A stretch of DNA of 10,635 nucleotides from Limousia pullorum (GCA_018714545.1 DVNG01000056.1:1-10635), one strand, 5' to 3'; positions 1 to 6,306 are shown, counted from the first letter of the stretch. Numbers and translations are program-made. Notes: generated by a model from the sequence alone, not told the origin.

Positions 1-16
1 TCGGTGGTTGAAATTC

Positions 17-92
<76 letters not shown>

Positions 93-101
93 GAAAAAAA
101 A

Positions 102-178
102 TGGCGACCCGGAACGGGTTCGAACCGTCGACCTCTAGCGTGACAGGCTAGCGTTCTAACCAACTGAACTACCGGGCC
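102..178 (-). tRNA. tRNA-Asp (anticodon GTC)
   Basis: Complete cloverleaf on the minus strand. The acceptor stem is GGCCCGG/CCGGGTC, with one G-T pair. The D arm contains AGTTGGTTAGA, the anticodon stem CTAGC/GCTAG encloses CTGTCAC with anticodon GTC, the T loop is GTTCGAACC, the discriminator base is G, and CCA is encoded. It is the first gene behind the promoter at 218-246. Confidence 0.97.
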
Positions 179-217
179 ATTTTAACGGCAATAACTTCAG
201 GTCATTGACCGTTTTTT

Positions 218-246
218 ATTATATCATATGTTAAATGAAATTGCAA
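218..246 (-). promoter_or_regulatory. Sigma-A promoter of the Asp-Thr tRNA operon
   Basis: On the minus strand the -35 is TTGCAA (241-246), followed by a 17-nt spacer and a perfect -10 TATAAT (218-223). The -10 is preceded by TGA, giving an extended -10. Transcription would begin near 211, about 30 nt before tRNA-Asp. It sits directly after the htrA stop codon, so the tRNAs do not depend on htrA transcription. Confidence 0.85.
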
Positions 247-287
247 ACATTTTTTTCAAAAAATCCAAAATTTTTTTGAGTTTTATA

Positions 288-1847
288 TTAGTAATAATAT
301 AACTCTATTTCGCAGTAAAGCTCTTCCCAATCGACGGTGTCATTTTCCTCGTCCTGAACAGGGCGCATGTATCCCACTTTCATAACATCTCCGTCGTTTT
401 TATCATAGAGTATTCTTTTGATATCCTCTACGCTGTCCACGGTTTCCCCGTCTATTGATACCACTACATCGCCGGCTTGAAGCTCACTGTTATAGGCAGG
501 ACTTTCCTCTATCACTTCGGCTATCAAAACTCCGACAGGCATTCCGCTTTCTTCGCTGTCCTCCTCGGTAATTCTGTAACCGTAAATTCCCAGACTGAGC
601 CTTTCCCTTGCTTCTCCGTATTTTATAATGTCGTTGGCAACCTCACGGACTGTATCGGAGGGTATGGCAAGACCTATGCCCTCAAAATTTTCCTTTGCCA
701 GCTTTGAGGTATTTATACCTATAATCTGCCCGTCCATATTGCACAGAGGGCCTCCGCTGTTTCCGGGATTTATGGCGGCGTCAACCTGTATATAGGTTAT
801 CTCCTTGTCAAGCTTTCTGTTTATGGCTGATACAATCCCCTTTGTAAGGCTGTTCCTGAAATATATGCCCTCGGGATTTCCCAGTGCCACAACCTCCTGA
901 CCCACTTTCAGATTTTCGGTTTCCGCAAACTCCGCAGGCTCAAGGTCTATACCGTCAACCTTTATAACCGCAATATCCGTTTCCGGGTCGCAGCCCACAA
1001 CAACCGCCTGTGAAATATTTCCCATATTATCTATAACCATAACATGGCTGTCCCTTGAATTGTCTACAACGTGGCTGTTTGTAACTATATATCCGTCACT
1101 GTGAATTACAACTCCTGTTCCCTGGTAAACCTCGGAAACATTTTCGCTTAACTCCTCTTTATTTGTCACAATAAGCACGGTGGAGGGCAGAATTTTTTCA
1201 TAGGCCTTTTCCGCCGAGGACTCTCCGTCCACTGTCTGGGGCACAAGCTCTATTGATACATCGTCACGGAGATAATCTATGTACCGGGTTGAACTTTCCG
1301 TTGGTTCTTCCTCATATGTCTGTTCCTCTGTGGTGGTTGTTTCAACGGAATTTCCCTCATAATTATTATTTCCGTCGGAATACATAAGAACAACAAAGCC
1401 CACAGCGACTGCGCAGAAAATAACTCCCACTGTCGCAAGAAAAATTATAAGTCCCGTGTTTTTCCTGCTTTTTTTATTTTGTTCATTTCCTTCCGTTAAG
1501 TTCTGACTTGCAACAGGCGGCTGAACTGTGGGAATCTGAAAATCCGGAACATCCGGGCTAAAGCTCTGCCATTTAGCTTCTCCGTAAGGGTTTGGCAAGC
1601 TCTCACCCTGAGGGAAAAGCGGATTTTCCGCCGGTTGTATGTTTTCAGCTTCCGAGATTTTTTCCTCTTCCTCAAAAGAAAAATTCTCATCCGGGTGTTT
1701 TTTAGGAGGTACAAAGGAAAATTCCTTCTGCCCCATCTTGGCTTTTTTATCGATAAAGCTCTGATAAGGTTTATCCATCATTTGAAATTTTTGAAACTGT
1801 GTTTCATCTTCCGTTTGATTTTGATTGCCCTGAAATTCTTCCTCCAT
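288..1847 (-). CDS. Membrane-anchored HtrA/DegP-like serine protease with PDZ domain
   Basis: This 519-residue protein is a type II membrane protein of the HtrA family, which degrades or refolds damaged proteins outside the membrane. Residues 1-130 form a hydrophilic Glu/Gln/Pro-rich cytoplasmic tail, and residues 132-156 are one transmembrane helix. A Thr/Glu-rich linker runs to about 200. The chymotrypsin-like domain follows with a full catalytic triad: His259 in TNSHVV, Asp291 in ETDIAVIKV, Ser364 in NPGNSGGP. One C-terminal PDZ domain spans about 415-517. The start is supported by a strong AAGGAGGGTG ribosome site ending 4 nt before the ATG. The cytoplasmic tail is longer than I remember for Bacillus HtrA. 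There is no convincing terminator before the tRNA promoter. Family assignment is firm; which paralogue (HtrA, HtrB or YyxA) cannot be decided. Confidence 0.95.
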   Translation of the reverse strand: MEEEFQGNQNQTEDETQFQKFQMMDKPYQSFIDKKAKMGQKEFSFVPPKKHPDENFSFEEEEKISEAENIQPAENPLFPQGESLPNPYGEAKWQSFSPDVPDFQIPTVQPPVASQNLTEGNEQNKKSRKNTGLIIFLATVGVIFCAVAVGFVVLMYSDGNNNYEGNSVETTTTEEQTYEEEPTESSTRYIDYLRDDVSIELVPQTVDGESSAEKAYEKILPSTVLIVTNKEELSENVSEVYQGTGVVIHSDGYIVTNSHVVDNSRDSHVMVIDNMGNISQAVVVGCDPETDIAVIKVDGIDLEPAEFAETENLKVGQEVVALGNPEGIYFRNSLTKGIVSAINRKLDKEITYIQVDAAINPGNSGGPLCNMDGQIIGINTSKLAKENFEGIGLAIPSDTVREVANDIIKYGEARERLSLGIYGYRITEEDSEESGMPVGVLIAEVIEESPAYNSELQAGDVVVSIDGETVDSVEDIKRILYDKNDGDVMKVGYMRPVQDEENDTVDWEELYCEIELYYY

Positions 1848-1888
1848 TTTTCACCCTCCTTTTCTCAAAAAATTTACCATGTTGTTTT

Positions 1889-1897
1889 ATTATATCA
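1889..1897 (-). promoter_or_regulatory. Extended -10 promoter for the htrA-like gene
   Basis: The minus strand shows TGATATAAT, a perfect -10 with the extended TGN element, about 42 nt upstream of the ATG. No good -35 sits at 17 nt (TGTTAT). A TTGACC lies only 4 nt upstream of the -10, too close to serve as its -35. The extended -10 could compensate. I saw no CtsR or CssR-type operator that I could defend. Confidence 0.6.
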
Positions 1898-1949
1898 CGG
1901 TCAAACCAAAAATAACAGTGATTTTTAGCCTTTTGGTTATTGAATATAC

Positions 1950-1986
1950 AAAAAAAATAACAGCGGCGATTTTTACCTCGCCGCTG
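1950..1986 (-). terminator. Intrinsic terminator of the M23 peptidase gene
   Basis: A 9-bp perfect GC-rich stem, CAGCGGCGA paired with TCGCCGCTG (1978-1986 and 1961-1969), has an 8-nt loop. On the minus strand it is followed by TTATTTTTTTT. It starts 12 nt after the stop codon of the M23 gene and separates that gene from the htrA-like gene. Confidence 0.92.
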
Positions 1987-1998
1987 TAAAATTACATT

Positions 1999-3312
1999 TT
2001 ATAAGCCCAAAGTAGGAGCCGGGTCATATCTTACTCCGTTGTACCAACATTCAAAATGGAGGTGAGCTCCGAAAGAATTTCCCGTATTTCCGATATATCC
2101 GATAAGCTGACCACGTTCAACGTAATCGCCTACATCTACAAGAACCTGGCTGCAATGGGCATACTGGGTAGCATATCCGCTGCCGTGGTCTATCATAATG
2201 TGATAACCCCAGCCTGAACCCCATTCGTCGGTTTTGTTTGCTCTGATAACCGTTCCTGATTCAGCCGCCACAATAGGTTTGCCGTATGCGCTTCCGTAAC
2301 ATGCAATATCAAGACCCTGGTGTGCTCTGCCGTCGCCCCAATATGAGGTTATAACAGTACATCCCGGTGCCGGCCAAAGATAACTTCCGCCTGTTGGTTC
2401 TCCTGATGAAGAGCCGCCGTCAGATGAACCACCTGAGGATGAGCCGCCCTCTGAAGAGCCGCCCTCTGAAGAGCCACCGGATGATGAACCTCCTGATGAA
2501 GAATCTCCGTCAGATGAACCGCCGGAGGATGAGTTTTCCTCTTCCTTCTTCTGTTCTTCCTGTTCCTTTACATATTCCTCATGCCACTTGGCTATTTCAT
2601 CCATAAGCTGATCTTTTTCTGCGGCAATGGCAGCTTCTCTTTCCTCATAGCCGTCAACCTGAGTTCTAAGCTCTTCTATAACAGCCTTTCCCTCTGTTTC
2701 AAGCTGTGCCAGCTCATCGAGTTTTGCTTCCTGTTCCTGCTTTGTCTTGGTAACCTCATCCTTTGCTTTCTGAGTTTCCTCTATAAGTGTATTTTTTTCA
2801 TTTATAGAATTATTCAAGCCGTCGATAAGGTTTTTATCAAATCTTCCTACAGCCTCAACAATAACGCTCTTGTCAACAAAGTCGTTAAAGTCCTTAGCTC
2901 CTAAAATTATTTCCAGGGATGAAGCGTTGCCGGACTTGTAAATAGCATTGAGTCGGCTTCTGAGAACCTCGTAATCATCTTCAATTTCCTGTTCGTTTGA
3001 AGCAATTTCAGCGTTGAGGGTTTCTATCTCCTCTTCATAGAGCTGAATTTTCTCTCGCATTGTGTCGATTTCCTGCTCTACGGAATCCATTTTAGCACGG
3101 ATTGTTTCCAGATATGCTTCCTTATCCTCTATTTGTTTTTTTGCCTCTTCCATGGCTTTGTCAAGCTCTTCCTGCTCTTCTTCAAGCTCGGACTGTTTGT
3201 CTTCCAAAGCGTCAAGCTCGTCTTGGCTTACCGCCGCCGCATTAAACGCAATAAAGGATGTTATGCAGGCAGCAGCCAGTAAAAGGCAAAGTAGTTTTTT
3301 GAACTTCTTCAT
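1999..3312 (-). CDS. Secreted coiled-coil murein hydrolase, M23 (LytM) family
   Basis: A 437-residue secreted peptidoglycan endopeptidase with the CwlO/PcsB/EnvC-like layout, although CwlO itself carries an NlpC/P60 catalytic domain. Residues 1-28 are a signal peptide (KKFKK, hydrophobic core, ending near NAAA). Two long Glu/Lys-rich coiled-coil stretches cover about 30-120 and 165-258. A Gly/Ser linker covers 261-310, and the M23 metallopeptidase domain covers about 312-437. Zinc ligands are His331 and Asp335 (HxxxD) and His419 (HLH motif, 417-419); His386 in YAHCS is the expected catalytic histidine. I chose the ATG at 3310-3312 because GGAGG lies 6 nt upstream; an in-frame TTG five codons earlier has no such site. 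In PcsB and EnvC systems the coiled coil couples the enzyme to FtsEX; whether that applies here is inference. It is not SpoIIQ-like, because SpoIIQ lacks the long coiled coil and has an uncleaved anchor. Confidence 0.94.
   Translation of the reverse strand: MKKFKKLLCLLLAAACITSFIAFNAAAVSQDELDALEDKQSELEEEQEELDKAMEEAKKQIEDKEAYLETIRAKMDSVEQEIDTMREKIQLYEEEIETLNAEIASNEQEIEDDYEVLRSRLNAIYKSGNASSLEIILGAKDFNDFVDKSVIVEAVGRFDKNLIDGLNNSINEKNTLIEETQKAKDEVTKTKQEQEAKLDELAQLETEGKAVIEELRTQVDGYEEREAAIAAEKDQLMDEIAKWHEEYVKEQEEQKKEEENSSSGGSSDGDSSSGGSSSGGSSEGGSSEGGSSSGGSSDGGSSSGEPTGGSYLWPAPGCTVITSYWGDGRAHQGLDIACYGSAYGKPIVAAESGTVIRANKTDEWGSGWGYHIMIDHGSGYATQYAHCSQVLVDVGDYVERGQLIGYIGNTGNSFGAHLHFECWYNGVRYDPAPTLGL
2401..2532 (-). 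repeat. In-frame Gly/Ser linker repeat inside the M23 gene
   Basis: The DNA encoding residues 261-304 of the M23 protein is a degenerate tandem repeat built from GGSS, GGSSE, GGSSD and GGSSS modules, with nearly identical 15-bp blocks in succession. Its length is expected to vary between strains by slippage in whole codons. It forms the flexible tether between the coiled coil and the catalytic domain. Confidence 0.85.
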
Positions 3313-3395
3313 TTTTTCCTCCGTCAACCGCCGAATTTCGACGTAAAAACTTTTAAATCCTCTTAAAGTCGAAAATACTGACTAAATTGTAATTC

Positions 3396-3424
3396 ATTAT
3401 ACAATAAAATTACAAATTTGTAAA
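3396..3424 (-). promoter_or_regulatory. Sigma-A promoter of the M23 peptidase gene
   Basis: The minus strand carries -35 TTTACA (3419-3424), a 17-nt spacer and -10 TATAAT (3396-3401). The untranslated leader would be about 75 nt. It gives the M23 gene its own start, independent of spoIIID. Confidence 0.8.
3398..3414 (-). promoter_or_regulatory. Candidate WalR (YycF)-like box in the M23 promoter
   Basis: The minus strand reads TGTAAT, five bases, TGTATA. The known WalR box is two direct TGTWAH hexamers spaced by five bases. Eleven of the twelve consensus positions match; the exception is position 5 of the second half. It lies in the spacer and overlaps the -10, where a bound regulator would more likely repress than activate. 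The same stretch also forms a 14-bp perfect palindrome at 3410-3423 (TTACAAATTTGTAA), an alternative operator. AT-rich DNA makes chance matches possible. Confidence 0.35.
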
Positions 3425-3484
3425 TATTTTTTCGCTGTTAAAAATTTGCTGACGGAGTATAGACTTTATATTAAGCTGTTAAGG

Positions 3485-3763
3485 TCAAATATCGCCTGAT
3501 GATTTTTTTGACATGGATAATTTCAAATATTTATTTTTAGTGGCAAGACCGCCACGTATATGCCTTTGGGATTTGTTTATATCCAAAATTTTCTTTACTT
3601 CGCTGTACAAAGCCGGATTGAGCTTTTTAAGCCTTTGACTTACGTCCTTGTGGACTGTGCTTTTGCTTATGCCGAACTTTCTCGCCGCCGCTCTGACGGT
3701 CTCCTTGTTTTCCAGTATGTATTCCCCAAGCTCTACAGCACGTTCTTCAACAACGCCTTTCAC
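3485..3763 (-). CDS. spoIIID: Sporulation transcription factor SpoIIID
   Basis: This 92-residue protein matches SpoIIID, the DNA-binding regulator that adjusts sigma-E-dependent gene expression in the mother cell after engulfment begins. The helix-turn-helix is at about residues 20-42 and contains the family stretch FGISKSTVHKDV. A second conserved block follows (NPALYSEVKKILDINKSQRH, then IRGGLATKNKY), which forms the basic C-terminal helix that also contacts DNA. Length agrees with the Bacillus protein (93 residues). The start is a GTG at 3761-3763, set by GGAGGG 8 nt upstream; no ATG is available in this frame nearby. In Bacillus subtilis the gene sits next to mbl and spoIIQ. Here the downstream neighbour is an M23 hydrolase of another architecture. 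No clear terminator separates the two. Confidence 0.96.
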   Translation of the reverse strand: MKGVVEERAVELGEYILENKETVRAAARKFGISKSTVHKDVSQRLKKLNPALYSEVKKILDINKSQRHIRGGLATKNKYLKLSMSKKSSGDI

Positions 3764-3874
3764 AATGACTACCCTCCAATCCTTGAGTAATATGCGTTGT
3801 TAAATCATATGCCGGTTATATATTTTTTATTTCTTTTTTATTTTTTCCATAGTTAAAGATAATTTAATAAAAGA

Positions 3875-3911
3875 ATAATAAAAACAGCCACGGTAAAATA
3901 ACCGCAGCTGT
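3875..3911 (-). terminator. Intrinsic terminator downstream of the repeat array, probably ending the dehydrogenase transcript
   Basis: On the minus strand ACAGC-TG-CGGT pairs with ACCG-TG-GCTGT (9 bp with two central mismatches, loop TATTTT). It is followed by TTTTATTATT. It is the first stem with a T tract after the dehydrogenase stop codon, about 330 nt away. The palindromic array lies between the gene and its likely terminator and would be transcribed as a 3' untranslated region. Confidence 0.7.
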
Positions 3912-3943
3912 AAAATTATAATATTCAAAATCAAACAAACCGA

Positions 3944-3976
3944 GAGCGAGCCATTTCAAAGAATAAGCAAAACGTC
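3944..3976 (+). repeat. Leader copy A of the palindromic array
   Basis: A 33-nt block beginning GAGCGAGCCATT immediately before TCGCCCG of unit 1. It aligns without gaps to copy B (4178-4210) with about six substitutions. Confidence 0.8.
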
Positions 3977-3980
3977 TCGC

Positions 3981-4027
3981 CCGCCTTGAAATAATGTTTA
4001 TTTTTAAAGTAAAGTTTTGCAAGGCGG
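3981..4027. repeat. Array unit 1: stem CCGCCTTG/CAAGGCGG
   Basis: Perfect 8-bp inverted repeat with a 31-nt AT-rich loop that contains GTTTATTTTT and ends TTTTG. It is followed by AAATAAAAAAC. Confidence 0.85.
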
Positions 4028-4042
4028 AAATAAAAAACTCGC

Positions 4043-4089
4043 CCGACCTGAGCAGGCGTTAAATTACAATGTAATCTTTTGCAGGTCGG
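4043..4089. repeat. Array unit 2: stem CCGACCTG/CAGGTCGG
   Basis: Perfect 8-bp inverted repeat with a 31-nt loop. Relative to unit 1, arm positions 4 to 7 differ and most partners change with them, so pairing is kept. The loop can form a further small hairpin, ATTAC aat GTAAT (4063-4075). Confidence 0.85.
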
Positions 4090-4104
4090 ATATAAAAAAT
4101 TCGC

Positions 4105-4151
4105 CCGGCGTGTAATGGGAGTTAATTTTATATCCAGCATTTGCCTGTCGG
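4105..4151. repeat. Array unit 3: imperfect stem CCGGCGTG/CCTGTCGG
   Basis: Same 8-31-8 geometry, but the arms do not match perfectly. If transcribed on the plus strand, two mismatches become G-U pairs and one mismatch remains. On the minus strand they become A-C mismatches. The left arm and flank share 18 identical bases with unit 4 (4100-4117 and 4210-4227), so this may be a hybrid of two units. Confidence 0.75.
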
Positions 4152-4177
4152 AAATAAAAACAATCAGACCCAACAAA

Positions 4178-4210
4178 GAGCGAGCCATTCCAAAAATTAA
4201 GGAAAAGGTT
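4178..4210 (+). repeat. Leader copy B of the palindromic array
   Basis: Second 33-nt copy beginning GAGCGAGCCATT, immediately before TCGCCCG of unit 4. Together with copy A it suggests two insertion or duplication events of one element carrying different numbers of stem-loop units. Confidence 0.8.
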
Positions 4211-4214
4211 TCGC

Positions 4215-4261
4215 CCGGCGTGTAATGACGTTTATTTCTTAAAATTACTTTTGCACGCCGG
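4215..4261. repeat. Array unit 4: stem CCGGCGTG/CACGCCGG, overlapping the dehydrogenase 3' end
   Basis: Perfect 8-bp inverted repeat with a 31-nt loop. Inside it GTAAT and ATTAC could extend an inner stem. Its right arm and part of its loop are the last codons and the stop (4245-4247) of the minus-strand dehydrogenase gene. Confidence 0.85.
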
Positions 4262-5213
4262 AAATAAAAGTAACGACGTTGGTTGGGGTTCCGTTTATGA
4301 AGGATTTTAGGTTGTGCTCTACTATTTTCATGAGCCTTATTCTTGTTTCGTAGTGGGCCCAGGCGATGTGCGGTGTTATGATGCAGTTTTTTACACCAAG
4401 CAGACAGCAGTCGTGCTTCATTGGCTCTGTTTCCAAAACGTCTATGCCAGCTCCGGAAAGCTGACCACTCTCCAAGGCTTCCTTTAAATCCTCTTCGCAG
4501 AGAACGCCGCCCCTTGAAGTGTTTACGAAAAATGCGCCCTTTTTCATTTTATTAAAGGTTTCCTTTGTAAACATCTTTTCAGAGTCCTTGTTTAATGGAC
4601 AGTGAACCGTTACGATATCGCTGTTTTGGAGAAGCTGGTCAAGGGAACAGAATTTTCCGTTTTCAACCTCTTTGAAATTTCTTGAATGGGCAAGAACGTT
4701 CATGCCGAAAGCGTGGGCAATTCTTCCCACTGCCTTTCCTATGCTTCCGTAGCCAACTATACCTATGGTTTTGCCCCAAAGCTCGTTTATGTCAAATACA
4801 AAGGGTGAAAATGTGGGACTGTTTTTCCAACCGCCCTGCTGTACAAAATCGTTGTACTTTCCAACCTGTGTGAAGTGCTCAAGGATAAGGGCGAAGGTGT
4901 GCTGGGCAACAGCGTTGGTGGAGTAGCTTCCGGCGTTGCAGACGGTTATTCCCTTTTCGTTGCAGTAGTCAATGTCTATATTGTTGTAGCCTGTGGCAAA
5001 AAGCCCTATGTATTTGAGCTTTTCCGCCCCTGCCAGAGTTTCTCTGTTCAGGGGTGTTTTGTTGCAGATTACTGCGTCTGCGTCCTTGAGTCTTTCGGAG
5101 ATTTCCTCTTTTGATGTCAGGGGATATATCACAACTTCCCCGTATTTTTTCAAAAAGTCTAAGGAGATATCCCCTTTTGTAATTGTCTGTGCGTCGGTTA
5201 TAACTATTTTCAT
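4245..5213 (-). CDS. D-2-hydroxyacid dehydrogenase (glycerate dehydrogenase/hydroxypyruvate reductase-like)
   Basis: A 322-residue cytoplasmic NAD(P)-dependent enzyme that interconverts a 2-oxoacid and a D-2-hydroxyacid. The catalytic domain covers about 1-98 and 292-322. The Rossmann domain lies between, with GYGSIG at 154-159. Catalytic residues are all visible: Arg234 in NTSRGG, Glu263 in LETEP and His282 in TPHIAWAH. Overall similarity points to glycerate dehydrogenase/hydroxypyruvate reductase, but substrate cannot be fixed from sequence. AAGGA lies 8 nt before the ATG. It starts 16 nt after the lipase-like gene, so the two are almost certainly co-transcribed. After TPTNVV, where such proteins normally end, the last seven residues (FISGVQK) and the stop codon are read from repeat DNA. 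Confidence 0.95.
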   Translation of the reverse strand: MKIVITDAQTITKGDISLDFLKKYGEVVIYPLTSKEEISERLKDADAVICNKTPLNRETLAGAEKLKYIGLFATGYNNIDIDYCNEKGITVCNAGSYSTNAVAQHTFALILEHFTQVGKYNDFVQQGGWKNSPTFSPFVFDINELWGKTIGIVGYGSIGKAVGRIAHAFGMNVLAHSRNFKEVENGKFCSLDQLLQNSDIVTVHCPLNKDSEKMFTKETFNKMKKGAFFVNTSRGGVLCEEDLKEALESGQLSGAGIDVLETEPMKHDCCLLGVKNCIITPHIAWAHYETRIRLMKIVEHNLKSFINGTPTNVVTFISGVQK

Positions 5214-5229
5214 TTTTTAATTCCTTCTT

Positions 5230-6306
5230 TCATTGGGAAAGCAGTCCCAGTATATTTTTTAAATAGGTTTCACCCATGTGGGATTTTACGCATACAAGGT
5301 TGTTTACATCCTGGGGCTTTATGTTTTCCGGATTTTCGCCGTACTCACCCAACACAAGCTTTGACAAAGGCTCAAGCTTTGTGTTCATTGAAAGCATAAA
5401 CCTTGAAACCTCTCCAAGGGGATATTTTTTCGACATAAGTCCGGCAAGCACACGGAAATATTCATAAAGGGTAAAGGATTTCCCCTTTTCGGATGTTATT
5501 CTTTGTCTGTAATATTCGTTTCTGTCCTTTGCTATTTCCCATGCGCAGCGGGAAAAATCACGGCGCAGGTCGGTTTTCGGCTTTTCTCCCAAAGAAATTA
5601 TTCTGCCGTATTTGCCAAAACCCCACTGACCGGGAGGACATACTGTTATTATATCGTTTTGATTTTCAAAATTCACTATATTTTCGTAATCTTTTTTATT
5701 TTCTGAGCAAAAAGCCACGTTTGGCGCACCGAAGGTTATACAGCAGACATTTTTCTTGCCGTATTTCTCGGAAAGATACACCCCTAAAAGATTAGCCGCC
5801 GCTCCCCCACGGCTGTGGCCCGTTACGAAAAACCTGACATTTTGTTCCGATATTTTTTCTTTTTCCAGATATTTCAAAAGGTTTTTCTTTATTTCAAAAC
5901 AGCAGCTGTAAAAGCCTCGGTGAAACTTCTTTTCACCAAGGTCGAAATTGCTGTACCACTGCTTTTTCACCGTTCCGCTTACGGCAATCATCACAAGGGT
6001 AAAATTTGAAAGCTTTCTTTTTCCGAAAGCAAAGGCGCAGGGCTTTACTCCGTTTTTGTCACGGTAGTTGTAAAGCCTTATATCCGTAAAACCGCAGGAG
6101 GAAAGGCAGTTTTTTATTTTCTCCCCGTTATAGGCACAAAGGGACACGGCGGAAAAGGCAAAAGCCCTTTTAAAATCCACGGAATAAAGGTCTGTATCCT
6201 TTTCCAGCTCCTCTTTTGAAAAAGCCTGAAAAAATCTTTTTGAGGGAGAAATTTTTCTTTTAAAAACAAATCTCTTTTGTCCGAAAGCACATCGTTTTAA
6301 TTTCAT
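5230..6306 (-). CDS. Lipase class 3-like alpha/beta hydrolase
   Basis: A 358-residue protein with the nucleophile elbow GHSRGG (Ser165), typical of the fungal-lipase-like class 3 family. GAPN at 193-196 follows on the next strand. A probable catalytic Asp218 sits in NQNDIITV, and a probable His343 in KSHMGETYL near the C-terminus. There is no signal peptide or membrane segment, so it is probably cytoplasmic; the N-terminus is lysine/arginine-rich. I prefer the ATG at 6304-6306 because GGTGA lies 5 nt upstream. An in-frame ATG at 6316-6318 adds four residues (MVIL) but has no ribosome site. The gene follows mgtE by 58 nt without a terminator. That gap holds a small TTTTGT/ACAAAA hairpin (6324-6340) lacking a T tract. 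Family and Ser are firm; substrate and biological role are unknown. Confidence 0.85.
   Translation of the reverse strand: MKLKRCAFGQKRFVFKRKISPSKRFFQAFSKEELEKDTDLYSVDFKRAFAFSAVSLCAYNGEKIKNCLSSCGFTDIRLYNYRDKNGVKPCAFAFGKRKLSNFTLVMIAVSGTVKKQWYSNFDLGEKKFHRGFYSCCFEIKKNLLKYLEKEKISEQNVRFFVTGHSRGGAAANLLGVYLSEKYGKKNVCCITFGAPNVAFCSENKKDYENIVNFENQNDIITVCPPGQWGFGKYGRIISLGEKPKTDLRRDFSRCAWEIAKDRNEYYRQRITSEKGKSFTLYEYFRVLAGLMSKKYPLGEVSRFMLSMNTKLEPLSKLVLGEYGENPENIKPQDVNNLVCVKSHMGETYLKNILGLLSQ

Larger units (their letters stand above)
3927..4270. repeat. Palindromic repeat array, 62-bp period, covarying stems
   Basis: Seen directly: four 47-nt inverted-repeat units (8-bp arms, 31-nt loop in every case). The left arms begin at 3981, 4043, 4105 and 4215. 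The first three are exactly 62 bp apart; the fourth follows a second copy of the leader. Constant parts are TCGCCCG at the left and CGGAAATAAAA at the right (CGGATATAAAA in unit 2). The variable inner arm positions change in pairs. Two copies of a 33-nt leader, with a looser AATCA-containing 15-16 nt stretch before them, open the three-unit block and the single-unit block. Because 62 is not a multiple of three, each copy is in a different frame, so coding is unlikely. The class is unknown: it could be a non-autonomous mobile repeat, a REP-like element or a multi-hairpin RNA. Confidence 0.85.

Noticed and set aside
1..16. Possible beginning of a third tRNA gene
   Set aside because: Only 16 nt are in the window, and they do not show a recognisable tRNA 5' end.
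201..220. GGTC/GACC followed by T residues in the tRNA leader
   Set aside because: Four base pairs with a three-base loop is too short, and the T tract lies on the wrong strand for the tRNA transcript.
250..285. Possible terminator after the htrA-like gene
   Set aside because: The only inverted repeat is a CAAAAAA/TTTTTTG stem made almost entirely of A-T pairs, with no T tract after it on the minus strand.
3804..3832. Possible sigma-E promoter for spoIIID (CATATGAT on the minus strand)
   Set aside because: The -10 matches six of eight consensus positions and is well placed, but the -35 region matches only about four of seven. In such AT-rich DNA this is not strong enough to list.
3981..4151. 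CRISPR-like periodicity (31 nt conserved, 31 nt variable)
   Set aside because: The so-called spacers are related to each other and flanked by arms that pair with one another. The repeat halves vary in a compensatory way, and no cas genes are present.
3931..4188. An 85-codon minus-strand frame across the repeat array
   Set aside because: It crosses three 62-bp repeat units, which shifts the frame of each copy, so no peptide motif repeats. No ribosome site precedes it. The constraint is at the nucleic-acid level.
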